A stretch of DNA of 42,201 bases, taken from positions 1 to 42,201 of the forward strand of contig QWII01000089.1 in assembly GCA_021405325.1 (NCBI GenBank), in the 5' to 3' direction. The position numbers were made by a program, and so were the translations under genes. Origin of the DNA: Caldilinea sp. CFX5 (GTDB lineage Bacteria; Chloroflexota; Anaerolineae; Caldilineales; Caldilineaceae). Each line of letters opens with the position of its first letter. Position 1 is the stretch's first letter. The notes below the pieces were generated by a model that did no database searches, was not told where the DNA came from, and worked only from the letters and a program-made list of their open reading frames with translations. This document shows positions 8,634 through 16,496 of the stretch, one piece after another.

Positions 8634-8642
8634 TGGTATACT
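8634..8642 (+). promoter_or_regulatory. Extended -10 promoter before the Uma2 gene
   Basis: TGG followed by TATACT (8637-8642) is an extended -10 element. No good -35 is seen, which is usual for this promoter type. The leader to ATG 8700 would be about 50 nt and includes an AAGGGG ribosome site. Confidence 0.55.
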
Positions 8643-8699
8643 ATCCTGCTGAATGTGCATAGCTTTGGAAGAGTGGGTTGAGACAAAGGGGAATGCGCC

Positions 8700-9302
8700 A
8701 TGCAAACAACGACCTTGTTGACACCGCCGGCGCCGCCATACACGGTTGCGCCAATGGCAAAAGAAAAACTGCTCACCGGTGCTGAGGCGTTCAATTTGGG
8801 TCTCAAGCACCCGTTTGAACTTGTGCATGGGAAAATTGTTCTTACAGATTATTCCGGCGATGAGCATGGCATTATCGAGTCTGAACTATCGCGTCACCTG
8901 GGCAACTTTAATGTCACCCGCAAACTCGGCTGGGTGCTATCGGGTGAAGTGGGGGTTTATACCCGGTATGAGCCAGACACCGTGCGCGGTGTGGATGTTA
9001 TCTTTATTTCGCGTCAACGGTTGGCTGCCCCCAAAGGCAAGGCGTTGCAAGTCGCCCCCGAACTGGTCGTTGAAATCGTCTCACCCAACGATCGGTGGGG
9101 TGAGTTGCGCGCGAAGATCGCTGAATACTTTGCGATTGGGGTAGAACGGGTGTGGATTGTCGAGCCGGAAAAGAAACAACTCTTGGTCTACCGCACGCCC
9201 ACCGACTTTATCCAGCTTACCGAGCAGGAAAGTGTGCGCGGGGAAGGGATCTTAGAGGGATTTACCTTGTCGTTGCACGAATTGTTTGCTGATTTACCAT
9301 AG
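8700..9302 (+). CDS. Uma2 family (DUF820) endonuclease-like protein
   Basis: A 200-residue PD-(D/E)XK-type protein. The core is visible: the acidic VRGVDVIFIS strand, PELVVEIVSPNDRWGELRAK with the E-x-V/S motif, and EYFAIGVERVWIVEP. Uma2 proteins are found in many copies in Chloroflexota and Cyanobacteria, and their biological role is unsettled. The start ATG 8700 has AAGGGG upstream; a second in-frame ATG is 19 codons in. The frame is complete, in contrast to the truncated Uma2-like tail at 41223-41456. Confidence 0.87.
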   Translation: MQTTTLLTPPAPPYTVAPMAKEKLLTGAEAFNLGLKHPFELVHGKIVLTDYSGDEHGIIESELSRHLGNFNVTRKLGWVLSGEVGVYTRYEPDTVRGVDVIFISRQRLAAPKGKALQVAPELVVEIVSPNDRWGELRAKIAEYFAIGVERVWIVEPEKKQLLVYRTPTDFIQLTEQESVRGEGILEGFTLSLHELFADLP

Positions 9303-9374
9303 AATATCCCACCATACGTCATGCGCTTTGATGACAACCAAAGCAGCATGAACACATACAGCGAAGGAACAACC

Positions 9375-10229
9375 ATGCCCTACACCGTCCTCATTAGCAC
9401 CGAAGAACTTGCCCCCCACCTGGGCGATCCCGACTGGGCGATCATCGATTGCCGCTTTCGGCTCGACAACCCGGCCTTTGGTCGTCAGGCGTACAGCGAA
9501 GCTCACATCCCCGGTGCGATCTATGCCCACCTCAACGAGGAATTATCCGGCCCGATTGTCCCCGGCCAGACCGGTCGCCACCCGCTACCCGGCCTTGAAC
9601 AATTTGTGGAAACACTTTCCACCTGGGGCATTGACGAACGGGTGCAGGTGGTGGCCTATGACGATGCGGGCGGCATGGTGGCCGGTCGGCTTTGGTGGAT
9701 GTTGCGCTGGCTGGGTCATTTCAATGTGGCGGTGTTGGATGGCGACTTCCGCCATTGGCAAAAGGAAGGACGACCAATGACCAGTGGGGTCGAACAGCGT
9801 TCCCGTCGTCGCTTCCTGCCCTACCCGCAACCATACATGCAGGTGAGCCGCGCCGATGTGATCGCCAACTTGAGCGCCCCTCACTTTCAACTCTTTGATT
9901 CGCGCGATGAAAAACGCTACCGGGGCGAACCCAACCCGCTCGACACCATCAGCGGTCACATTCCGGGCGCGCAATCGGCCTTCTATGCCCGCAACCTGGC
10001 TGAAAACGGCAAGTTTTTATCGCCCGAAAAATTGCGGGAACGCTTTGCCGCGCTGCTCCAGGATCGCCCCGTGGAGGAGTGTGTTTTTTACTGTGGCTCT
10101 GGTGTGAGTCTGCACCATAATCTCCTGGCCCTCGAACACGCGGGCTTTGCACCGGGGGCGCGTGCCTATATCGGCTCCTGGAGCGACTGGACGAATGATC
10201 CGACGCGGCCAGTGGCTACTGGGGAATAA
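9375..10229 (+). CDS. Sulfurtransferase, two rhodanese domains (3-mercaptopyruvate type)
   Basis: A 284-residue enzyme moving sulfane sulfur from 3-mercaptopyruvate or thiosulfate to thiol acceptors or cyanide. The N-terminal rhodanese domain (about 5-135) is inactive, with D in place of cysteine in VVAYDDAGGMVAGR. The C-terminal domain (about 160-280) has the active loop CGSGVS with catalytic Cys240. CGSGV rather than CRKGV favours mercaptopyruvate as donor. The start is ATG 9375 with GAAGGA seven bases upstream; the frame extends to 9321, but that part lacks a ribosome site. It follows the Uma2 gene by 72 bases. Confidence 0.9.
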   Translation: MPYTVLISTEELAPHLGDPDWAIIDCRFRLDNPAFGRQAYSEAHIPGAIYAHLNEELSGPIVPGQTGRHPLPGLEQFVETLSTWGIDERVQVVAYDDAGGMVAGRLWWMLRWLGHFNVAVLDGDFRHWQKEGRPMTSGVEQRSRRRFLPYPQPYMQVSRADVIANLSAPHFQLFDSRDEKRYRGEPNPLDTISGHIPGAQSAFYARNLAENGKFLSPEKLRERFAALLQDRPVEECVFYCGSGVSLHHNLLALEHAGFAPGARAYIGSWSDWTNDPTRPVATGE

Positions 10230-10230
10230 T

Positions 10231-10267
10231 CTGATTCGTGAGACGTGATTCGTGTTGCGCGTGTTAA
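10231..10267. repeat. CGTGTTGCGTG-type degenerate tandem repeat
   Basis: The segment contains GATTCGTG, GTGATTCGTG and TTGCGCGTG in tandem. Related blocks occur at 19752-19790, 20004-20045, 33771-33820 and, in inverted orientation within a gene, 23691-23716. It directly follows the sulfurtransferase stop codon. Confidence 0.7.
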
Positions 10268-10295
10268 CGCTGATTGAAGATAGAAAGTAATACTG

Positions 10296-10670
10296 ATGGA
10301 TCGCATTTTCTTTTTACTGGCTAGTTTGTTGGGTGGATTGGGCGTGGCGCTGGGCGCTTTTGGCGCTCATGCTATGCGTGGTCGCATAGCTGAGAATCTT
10401 TTGGCGAACTATGAAACGGGAGTGCGCTATCACTTTTACCATGCCCTGGCGCTGGTGGCGGTGGCGGTGGCGATTCAGCGCTGGCCCAACTCTAACTTGC
10501 CGGTGATTGCCGGTTGGCTCTTTGTGGTCGGCGTGGTGATCTTCTCCGGCAGCCTCTATGTCATGGCCTTTACCGGGCTGCGCTGGCTGGGCGCCATCAC
10601 GCCGATAGGCGGTGTCGCCCTCATTGCCGGGTGGGTCTGTCTGCTCTTGGTCGCCTGGAACAACAAGTAA
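10296..10670 (+). CDS. DUF423 family membrane protein (YgdD type)
   Basis: A 124-residue integral membrane protein with four predicted helices. The DUF423 pattern is clear: an N-terminal helix ending in [18 protein letters not shown] sequence (here [16 protein letters not shown]), then [18 protein letters not shown] and [24 protein letters not shown]. No biochemical function is established. It starts at ATG 10296, 66 bases after the sulfurtransferase gene, and ends two bases before a long perfect hairpin. Confidence 0.9.
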   Translation: MDRIFFLLASLLGGLGVALGAFGAHAMRGRIAENLLANYETGVRYHFYHALALVAVAVAIQRWPNSNLPVIAGWLFVVGVVIFSGSLYVMAFTGLRWLGAITPIGGVALIAGWVCLLLVAWNNK

Positions 10671-10672
10671 AG

Positions 10673-10744
10673 GTAGGGGCGCACCCTTGCGGTCGCCCCG
10701 TGCTTGCCGAAAAACACGGGGCGACCGCAAGGGTGCGCCCCTAC
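10673..10744. terminator. Perfect 30-bp hairpin between convergent genes
   Basis: The arms at 10673-10702 and 10715-10744 (GTAGGGGCGCACCCTTGCGG...) are perfectly complementary around a 12-nt loop. It lies exactly between the ends of the DUF423 gene and the minus-strand Yip1 gene, so it may end transcription from both sides. GTAGGGGCGCACCC-type repeats are widespread in related genomes. Confidence 0.8.
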
Positions 10745-10758
10745 CATGACCCATTGTC

Positions 10759-11568
10759 TTATAGAAACAGCGGCAAGAAGATCAGGGCAAGGACGCCGGC
10801 CAGAATGAGCGTAATGAGAATGCTCACAACCAGCGGCGCCAGCAGCGTGAGGACAACGCGTTGGGTTGGTAGATTGACCAGGGCGCGCACTGTTTCGCCA
10901 TAAATCAGCACCGCCCAAATGATGCCGGCCAGGCTAAAGAGCGGGCCGAGATAGGGAATGACGCCTAGCCCCAGCAGCACCAACGGGACAAAAGCATAGC
11001 TGGTGGCGCCGTAGAAGTGGGGCAGCGTAGTTGTCGCCCCTTGCAACTTGAGCGTCGCCAAGACGCCCAGGCCGTAGACCAGCCAAATCGTCAACCAGGT
11101 GAGCGGCCAGTTGAGCCAGTTGCCCAGAGCGCTCAGTCCGGCGGCCAACCACACGGGAGCGATAGGGTCCAACCCAGCCATTGTGCGCGCCGTGTTTGTC
11201 CAGACCTGGGCGAATGGGGTCAATGCAAAACCGTTGCTCTGTGCTTCGGCATAGCGCGCCAGGGCTGCCAACGGCGCCGCTGTGCCGATTTGCGCTGCTT
11301 GCACCCACTGAACGATCAAGGGCAACAGTCCGCCGATCAAAGCCGCCACTATCACCAAGCCCACCCCTTGCCGCATACTGGTTGTGTGCAAAGTTGCCAC
11401 ATTGTCGCTCTCTTCAACGCCATCTGTCGCCCAAGGGGCAATGACCTGTTCAACCTGGAGCGTCAGGGCAGTGCGCACCTGTGACCAAGCCGGCAGCCAC
11501 CCTTGCGGCGACCAGAGATCGGGCGCGGCTGTGCGCTCCGGTCGATGGACAAAGGTTTGTGCGTTCAT
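10759..11568 (-). CDS. Yip1-like multi-pass membrane protein (second of pair)
   Basis: A 269-residue protein with a soluble N-terminal part (about 1-70) and five predicted helices, among them GLVIVAALIGGLLPLIVQWV, WLTIWLVYGLGVLATL and VSILITLILAGVLALIFLPL. The layout and the PHFYGATSYAFVPLVL segment fit the Yip1/YIF1 fold. Bacterial members are uncharacterised. The start is ATG 11568, which overlaps the stop of the upstream gene as ATGA, so translation is coupled. The frame continues upstream to 11892 only as a shadow of that gene. It may form a complex with its partner. Confidence 0.72.
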   Translation of the reverse strand: MNAQTFVHRPERTAAPDLWSPQGWLPAWSQVRTALTLQVEQVIAPWATDGVEESDNVATLHTTSMRQGVGLVIVAALIGGLLPLIVQWVQAAQIGTAAPLAALARYAEAQSNGFALTPFAQVWTNTARTMAGLDPIAPVWLAAGLSALGNWLNWPLTWLTIWLVYGLGVLATLKLQGATTTLPHFYGATSYAFVPLVLLGLGVIPYLGPLFSLAGIIWAVLIYGETVRALVNLPTQRVVLTLLAPLVVSILITLILAGVLALIFLPLFL

Positions 11569-12275
11569 GCTAACCTCCAGAGCAGCAGTCCCAGCCCCAA
11601 TAAAATCGCCACCAATAGCGCAAAGAGGATGAGCAAGAGCAACGGCGCTATGGCGGCGACGAAGGCTTTTTGCCAGGGTAGATCGTGGGCCACTTCCACG
11701 CCACGGTAAAGGATGAGTAATGCCCAGACACTCAGCAACAGTTGACTGACGGCGGCAAAGGGCAAAATTTCGGCAAAGCGGAGGATCTGCGGTGCGACGA
11801 TCAAGGCGCTCACACCCAGCGTTTGGTTGAGGGTGCCGCTGCCGCCCAAGAACCGGGCCGCGGCATAGATGATCATGCCGGCCAGCAGCCATTGCACCAG
11901 CAGCAGGGTCGGCGTTGTCACCAGGGTCAACAGGCGCAGCCAGCCGCCGCTATAGCCCAGCCAGAAATTGACCATCGCCCAGCCTTCGCGCAAAACGGTT
12001 TCCATCACAGCCGGGTTGATGGCATTAGGCGCGCTTGTACTCCACTGGCGCCAGCCTTGGAGCAGCGCGGCCAACAGGGCATCGTTCGGCGGCAAGACGG
12101 CGGTTGTCAAAAGCTGGCCGATCAACCGCGCCACGCCCACCAGAAAACCGACGCCGACAGTCAAAAAAAGCCCTTCCACCCAGGGGTCATCATCATCGGT
12201 TAACGCGATAAAGGGTTCAGCATCCAACACCAGCGCTTTGCTCACCAGCGCCGGATAGCTTTGCGGTTGTATCAT
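11565..12275 (-). CDS. Yip1-like multi-pass membrane protein (first of pair)
   Basis: A 236-residue integral membrane protein with about five helices (for example LFLTVGVGFLVGVARLIGQL, LLLVQWLLAGMIIYAAARFL and the C-terminal LLLLILFALLVAILLGLGLL). The short acidic TDDDDPWVEG before the first helix and the FLGGSGTLNQTLGVSALIVAPQ segment resemble Yip1-domain proteins, but the match is moderate. The start ATG 12275 has a strong AAGGAGG site. It is the first gene of a two-gene operon with a 4-base overlap and has a good promoter at 12330-12358. Function is unknown. Confidence 0.7.
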   Translation of the reverse strand: MIQPQSYPALVSKALVLDAEPFIALTDDDDPWVEGLFLTVGVGFLVGVARLIGQLLTTAVLPPNDALLAALLQGWRQWSTSAPNAINPAVMETVLREGWAMVNFWLGYSGGWLRLLTLVTTPTLLLVQWLLAGMIIYAAARFLGGSGTLNQTLGVSALIVAPQILRFAEILPFAAVSQLLLSVWALLILYRGVEVAHDLPWQKAFVAAIAPLLLLILFALLVAILLGLGLLLWRLA

Positions 12276-12329
12276 CCACCCTCCTTCAATTACACAACAG
12301 CGCCAATTGCCATCGGCTCACCGGCTCTT

Positions 12330-12358
12330 ATCATAGCATAGGGCGACAGCGGCTGCAA
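12330..12358 (-). promoter_or_regulatory. Sigma70 promoter for the Yip1 pair
   Basis: On the minus strand, TTGCAG (12358-12353), a 17-nt spacer and TATGAT (12335-12330) match the consensus at 9 of 12 positions. Predicted transcription start is near 12323, about 48 nt before the start codon. Confidence 0.7.
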
Positions 12359-12393
12359 CGCACTCGCCAGCTACTATACTGTTTTCAAGACGT

Positions 12394-12422
12394 TTGACAG
12401 GCAACAGCGACCATGCTACACT
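12394..12422 (+). promoter_or_regulatory. Sigma70 promoter for sugar transporter 1
   Basis: TTGACA (12394-12399), a 17-nt spacer and TACACT (12417-12422) give an almost consensus promoter. Transcription would begin near 12429, leaving a leader of about 230 nt before the ATG at 12659. Confidence 0.75.
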
Positions 12423-12658
12423 TGCTCCCAACCACAATTGTGTAGTGATTCCTCGAACCATTTCCTGAGCTTGTTTGGCAGATCGTTGTTGTTGGGCGCA
12501 GACAGTGGGTGGCCCCCGTCAACCTGCTGTTGCTGTGCTATGTTCTGATTCGGTGAAAATGATGGCGGGATGGCGCCGGCCTTGAAGCAAGGCTAGGGTC
12601 GCCACGCCGTTCATCGTTCCATATTTCGCTCCCAACCTTTGTTCAAGGAGACAGGATT

Positions 12659-14068
12659 ATGCAGAGACAACTCCAGCAAAAACAGTGGACACGCCGTGAT
12701 TTTCTCCGCTTGAGCGCCGGCGTTACCGGCATGGCGGTGCTTACCGCTTGTGTGCCGCCGGGGGCGCCGGGCGCGCAACAGAGCAATGCACCAGCCGGCG
12801 AAGGCCCCGTGCAGATCGATGTGTGGACCGGTTGGACGGAAGACGCCGCCACCAATATTGAAAAGATCCTCGACGGCTATAACAAATCGCAGGAGGCCGT
12901 AGTCGCCAAGCATGTGATTGTGCCGGAGGCGATGACCCAGAAATTGCTGGCGGCCGTCTCTGCCGGCAACCCGCCGACCACCGCGGTGGTCTTTGGTGCC
13001 AACATTGCCTATCAACTGGCGGCGCAAAAAGGGTTGATGGCGCTCGACGAAGTGGGCAACCCGGAGCAAGTCGAGACGCTCAAAGGCTGGATGGATCCCG
13101 CCATTTGGGAACTGGGCATCTATGACGGCAAATATTACTACGCCAGCATGTGGAATCAGTGCATGGGCTGTTATGTCAATGTTAAGATGGCAACCGAGAT
13201 GGGTGTCGATGTCACAAAGCCGCCGCAGACGCTGGAAGAACTGGATGCCGTCTGGGAGCAGATGACTACTTATGACGCCGACGGCAATATCGATGTGCTG
13301 GGTGGCGACTTTGCTTGGGCTGCGATGATCATGGGGCGCTTCCTCGGCCAGTGGGTCTCGGAGGATGGCGCGCAGATTACCGCCAATCACCCCAACAATG
13401 TCAAGGCGTTGGAATGGGTGGCGAATCGCTGGGCAAAGATTGGCCCGGAAAAAATTGCCGCCTGGAACGCTTCGTTGGCCGGACGTGGCGAACGCTCTGC
13501 CGGCCAGGATCCCTTCCTCTCCGGCCTACGGGCAACGCTGGTCACTGGCCCCTGGCACTATAACACGCTACGCAACTTCAAGCCCGAAGGCTTTGAATTT
13601 ACCGTCTGGCCGCTGCCCGGCCCGGCGAATCAGACCGAAAAAGGGATGTACACCTATGGCGACGGCTGGATCATCCCTGTGGGTGCGCCGAATCCAGGGG
13701 CGGGTTGGGAGATCATCAGCGCAATGACTGGCGCCACCGGCAATCGCGATGTCTACACCAGCCTCTTTACCACCTGGCTTTGTGTCAACGGCCCCTCCTC
13801 CAAATCGATGACCGAATGGCCGCTCTTCCAAGAAGAGGTCATGGGCGCCTGCCCTGGCTATGCCGAAGTTTTCTTGACCGATCTCTACGACGCCGATTAT
13901 TATCTCTACCCGCCCAAAATTCCGACCAGCAGCTCCTACATGGATCTGATGGGCGCCGAATGGGAAAAGGTGCGCCTCGGCGAAAAAGGCGCCCAGGAAG
14001 CGCTCGACTTTGTCCAGGAGACGGCGCAGAAGGAATTGGATACGTGGCTCCAGCAGAATCAGGGATAG
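12659..14068 (+). CDS. Extracellular sugar-binding lipoprotein (family 1 solute-binding protein), transporter 1
   Basis: A 469-residue receptor of a CUT1 carbohydrate ABC importer. The N-terminus has a twin-arginine-like TRRDFLRLS segment, a hydrophobic stretch and the lipobox LTAC with lipid-bearing Cys31, so it is anchored outside the membrane. The mature part shows the family 1 pattern: IDVWTGWTEDAATNIEKIL at the start, a hinge region near FGANIAYQLAAQKGLMALDE, and the C-terminal TSLFTTWLCVNGPSS region. The start ATG 12659 has AAGGAG eight bases upstream. The permease genes follow. Ligand is unknown; disaccharides, oligosaccharides or glycerol phosphates are typical. Confidence 0.92.
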   Translation: MQRQLQQKQWTRRDFLRLSAGVTGMAVLTACVPPGAPGAQQSNAPAGEGPVQIDVWTGWTEDAATNIEKILDGYNKSQEAVVAKHVIVPEAMTQKLLAAVSAGNPPTTAVVFGANIAYQLAAQKGLMALDEVGNPEQVETLKGWMDPAIWELGIYDGKYYYASMWNQCMGCYVNVKMATEMGVDVTKPPQTLEELDAVWEQMTTYDADGNIDVLGGDFAWAAMIMGRFLGQWVSEDGAQITANHPNNVKALEWVANRWAKIGPEKIAAWNASLAGRGERSAGQDPFLSGLRATLVTGPWHYNTLRNFKPEGFEFTVWPLPGPANQTEKGMYTYGDGWIIPVGAPNPGAGWEIISAMTGATGNRDVYTSLFTTWLCVNGPSSKSMTEWPLFQEEVMGACPGYAEVFLTDLYDADYYLYPPKIPTSSSYMDLMGAEWEKVRLGEKGAQEALDFVQETAQKELDTWLQQNQG

Positions 14069-14217
14069 ACCTGACAAGGTGACAAGGTGACAGGGTGAAG
14101 CATCGGCTACGAATTGATTTATCATTGCAACGATATAGTTGCCCGTTCGTTGGAAAGCGGTAGAAGGTTTTTTACCCCTTCACCTTGTCACCCTGTCACC
14201 CTGTCACCCTGTCAGGT
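14069..14217. repeat. Inverted arrays of an 8-bp repeat (GGTGACAR)
   Basis: The left arm (14069-14100) carries about three GGTGACAA/G units and the right arm (14178-14217) carries inverted units with one extra copy. Together they form a long imperfect hairpin starting at the base after the binding-protein stop codon. Such a structure could protect the binding-protein mRNA or reduce permease expression. The same octamer array lies in coding sequence at 24619-24656. Confidence 0.8.
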
Positions 14218-14235
14218 ATCAACAAGGAGTAACCA

Positions 14236-15132
14236 TTGGCTGCACCAACTGATCTCATGACGGCGAGGCCGCTGGTGGACCATGAGAAGGCAGCGCCGGC
14301 GCGTCTGTGGGGGTGGATTGGCACGCTCAGTAAGTATGCGCTGCTGCTCTTCTTTGGCGGCTTTTTTGTGCTGCCTTGGGTCTGGATGATCTCGACATCG
14401 CTCAAGAATCCCGATGAACTGGCGGTCTATCCGATTATCTGGATTCCTGACCCGGTGCGATGGGATAATTACATTGAAGCCTTTAGCCGCGCCGAATTTT
14501 CTCGCTTTTTGGGAAATACGGTGCTGATCGCCGTCCCGTCGGTGATTGGGGCGCTGATCTCGAACGCGCTGGTGGCTTATGGCTTTGCGCGCATTCGCTG
14601 GCCCGGTCGCGATCTGCTCTTTGGCACGCTGCTGGCGACATTGATTCTGCCCGGCTTTGTCACCTTTATCCCGCTCTATTTGATCTTCAAGCAACTGAAC
14701 TGGATCAATTCGTATTTGCCGCTGGTGGTGCCAACCTTTTTCGGCAACCCCTTCTTTGTCTTTCTGCTGCGCCAGTTTTTTATGTCGCTGCCGGAAGAGT
14801 TAGCGGATGCGGCGCGGGTGGATGGAGCGTCAGAGTTTCGTATCTTTTTGCAGATCATCCTGCCGCTTTCAAAGCCGGCGTTGGCCGTGGTGGCGCTCTT
14901 CCAGTTTATCGGCAGTTGGAACGACTACTTTGGCCCGCTGATCTACATCAATGACAAAGCGCTCTATACGATTTCGCTGGGCATCGCCAATATGCGCGCC
15001 AGCTATGGCTTCTCCAACTTCGCCTGGATCATGGCAGCGACTTGTATGAGCGTGTTGCCGATTATTTTGCTCTTTTTCTTTGCCCAGCGAACGTTTATTG
15101 AGGGTATTGCTTTGAGTGGTTTAAAAGGGTAA
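14236..15132 (+). CDS. CUT1 sugar ABC transporter permease, MalG type, transporter 1
   Basis: A 298-residue permease with six helices. The first follows a cytoplasmic tail (YALLLFFGGFFVLPWVWMIS). The EAA loop that docks on the ATPase is EELADAARVDGASEFRIF, followed by LPLSKPAL. Both the MalG-type N-terminus (STSLKNPDEL) and the C-terminal FFFAQRTFIEGIALSGLKG are typical. The start is TTG 14236 with AAGGAG six bases before. In most CUT1 operons the MalF-type gene comes before the MalG-type gene; here the order is reversed and the two are separated by 375 bases with a minus-strand gene. Confidence 0.92.
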   Translation: MAAPTDLMTARPLVDHEKAAPARLWGWIGTLSKYALLLFFGGFFVLPWVWMISTSLKNPDELAVYPIIWIPDPVRWDNYIEAFSRAEFSRFLGNTVLIAVPSVIGALISNALVAYGFARIRWPGRDLLFGTLLATLILPGFVTFIPLYLIFKQLNWINSYLPLVVPTFFGNPFFVFLLRQFFMSLPEELADAARVDGASEFRIFLQIILPLSKPALAVVALFQFIGSWNDYFGPLIYINDKALYTISLGIANMRASYGFSNFAWIMAATCMSVLPIILLFFFAQRTFIEGIALSGLKG

Positions 15133-15140
15133 GTGAAAGG

Positions 15141-15368
15141 TTACGCAGCCGCGTAGTCGTCATAAAGTCCTTCGTCTTCGGGCACGTAGCTGTTTAAAAA
15201 GGCGCTATGGTTGCGAACCGGGGACACAGCGGTGATCGTTTCACTTGGGCGAATGGTAACTACCCAACCTCCTGCACCGATCATATCGGCAAGCGTTGGG
15301 GGCAACGTCAGCTTTTCACCGGGTTGCAATTCAATTTCATAAGTCAAGTTGAGTAGGTTGCTTTGCAT
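15141..15368 (-). CDS. Small hypothetical protein, possibly antitoxin-like
   Basis: A 75-residue protein on the opposite strand between two permease genes. The body reads as an AbrB/MazE-like beta segment (LQPGEKLTLPPTLADMIGAG, then WVVTIRPSETI) and an acidic tail ending VPEDEGLYDDYAAA, a layout seen in small proteins paired with PIN or Uma2-type toxins. No toxin gene is adjacent, so the antitoxin idea is a guess. The start is ATG 15368, six bases after GAGGG; the frame extends to 15395 without a ribosome site. It may be a recent insertion into the transporter operon. Confidence 0.55.
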   Translation of the reverse strand: MQSNLLNLTYEIELQPGEKLTLPPTLADMIGAGGWVVTIRPSETITAVSPVRNHSAFLNSYVPEDEGLYDDYAAA

Positions 15369-15507
15369 AAAAGCCCTCGGAATAGATGTAATCAAACATA
15401 GCCAACTGTGGTTGACTATACACCGAATTGCAAAATCTTACAAGCTATCTCGCGTGCCGGTCGGTCGATGGCCGCCTGCTATAGGCGAAGTCATTTACGG
15501 AGTTAAC

Positions 15508-16413
15508 ATGGTCCGCATACGAAAATTGACGCGTAGCGAACGGAAAGCCCTACGTAACGGCCTGCTCTTTACGTCCCCGTGGATTATTGGCTTTCTGGCC
15601 TTTCGCGTCTATCCTTTTTTTGCCTCGCTCTACTACAGCTTCACCTTTTATCCGATTCTCGACCGGCCCAAATGGGTGGGGCTGGACAACTACATCAACC
15701 TCTTTGATGACCCGCGCTTTCTGACCTCGCTCTACAACACCAGCTACTATGCGCTAGGCGCAGTGCCGTTGGCGACCCTGGTAGGGATTGGCCTAGCGAT
15801 GTTGCTCAATACTAAAGTGCGCGGGTTGTCCTTCTTTCGCACCATCTACTTTTTGCCCAGCATCACCCCGGTGGTGGCGACGGCGATTGTCTGGCTTTGG
15901 ATGTTTGACCCGATCAATGGCGTTATCAACTACTTCCTTGACCTGGTGGGCATTCATGGGCCGGGGTGGATGGGTAGCCCGCAATGGTCAAAACCGGCGC
16001 TGATTTTGATGAGCATGTGGGGCGTGGGCGGCGCAGTGGTGATCTATCTGGCGTCGCTGCAAGATGTGCCGCGCGAATTGCTCGAAGCGGCGGAATTGGA
16101 TGGCGCAAATGGCGGCCAGAAGATTCGCCATGTCACGCTGCCGATGATCAGCCCGGTCATTCTCTTTAATGTCATCACCGGTATCATCGGCGCATTTCAA
16201 TACTTCACCGAAGCCTTTGTCATGACCGGCGGCACCGGCTCCCCTGCCGATTCGACACTGATGATGTCGATCTATCTCTACCAGAGCGCCTTTCAATATT
16301 TCAAGCTTGGTTATGCCTCGGCCCAGGCGTGGATGCTCTTCTTGATCGTGATCGCGTTTACGGTTGTGCTGTTTCGGGTGTCGGGGCGGCTGGTCTACTA
16401 TGGTGGCAAGTAA
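15508..16413 (+). CDS. CUT1 sugar ABC transporter permease, MalF type, transporter 1
   Basis: A 301-residue permease with six helices, beginning with the typical cytoplasmic RSERKALRNG and a first helix LLFTSPWIIGFLAFRVYPF. Family landmarks are YYSFTFYPILDRPKWVGLDNY, the EAA loop RELLEAAELDGANGGQKIRH followed by VTLPMISPVI, and the MTGGTGSPADSTL segment before the last helix. The start is ATG 15508 five bases after GGAG; the open frame back to 15349 overlaps the minus-strand gene and is rejected. With the MalG-type permease it forms the channel. No ATPase is encoded here; the MalK-type gene at 39418 is the nearest candidate. Confidence 0.92.
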   Translation: MVRIRKLTRSERKALRNGLLFTSPWIIGFLAFRVYPFFASLYYSFTFYPILDRPKWVGLDNYINLFDDPRFLTSLYNTSYYALGAVPLATLVGIGLAMLLNTKVRGLSFFRTIYFLPSITPVVATAIVWLWMFDPINGVINYFLDLVGIHGPGWMGSPQWSKPALILMSMWGVGGAVVIYLASLQDVPRELLEAAELDGANGGQKIRHVTLPMISPVILFNVITGIIGAFQYFTEAFVMTGGTGSPADSTLMMSIYLYQSAFQYFKLGYASAQAWMLFLIVIAFTVVLFRVSGRLVYYGGK

Positions 16414-16424
16414 TTTGTGGGAAA

Positions 16425-16453
16425 TTGTTCCCTTCTCCCACCTATGCTACAAT
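16425..16453 (+). promoter_or_regulatory. Candidate promoter of the broken two-gene module
   Basis: TTGTTC (16425-16430), a 17-nt spacer and TACAAT (16448-16453) give a good -10 and a weak -35. Predicted start is near 16460. The ribosome site AGGAG precedes the ATG at 16497. Confidence 0.5.
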
Positions 16454-16496
16454 GCTATTCAACCTAGCGCACGGTTTGTATAGTACAGGAGACGCA

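Larger units (their letters stand above)
12276..12658. other. 383-bp divergent regulatory region
   Basis: No gene lies here. It carries two divergent sigma70 promoters and a leader of about 230 nt before the sugar-binding protein. That leader contains a nested stem: GCCTTG/CAAGGC (12579-12584 with 12588-12593) inside TGGCG/CGCCA (12571-12575 with 12600-12604). Confidence 0.6.

Noticed and set aside
12611..13390. 259-codon open frame on the minus strand
   Set aside because: It is antisense to the sugar-binding lipoprotein; histidine- and arginine-rich composition is typical of a shadow frame.
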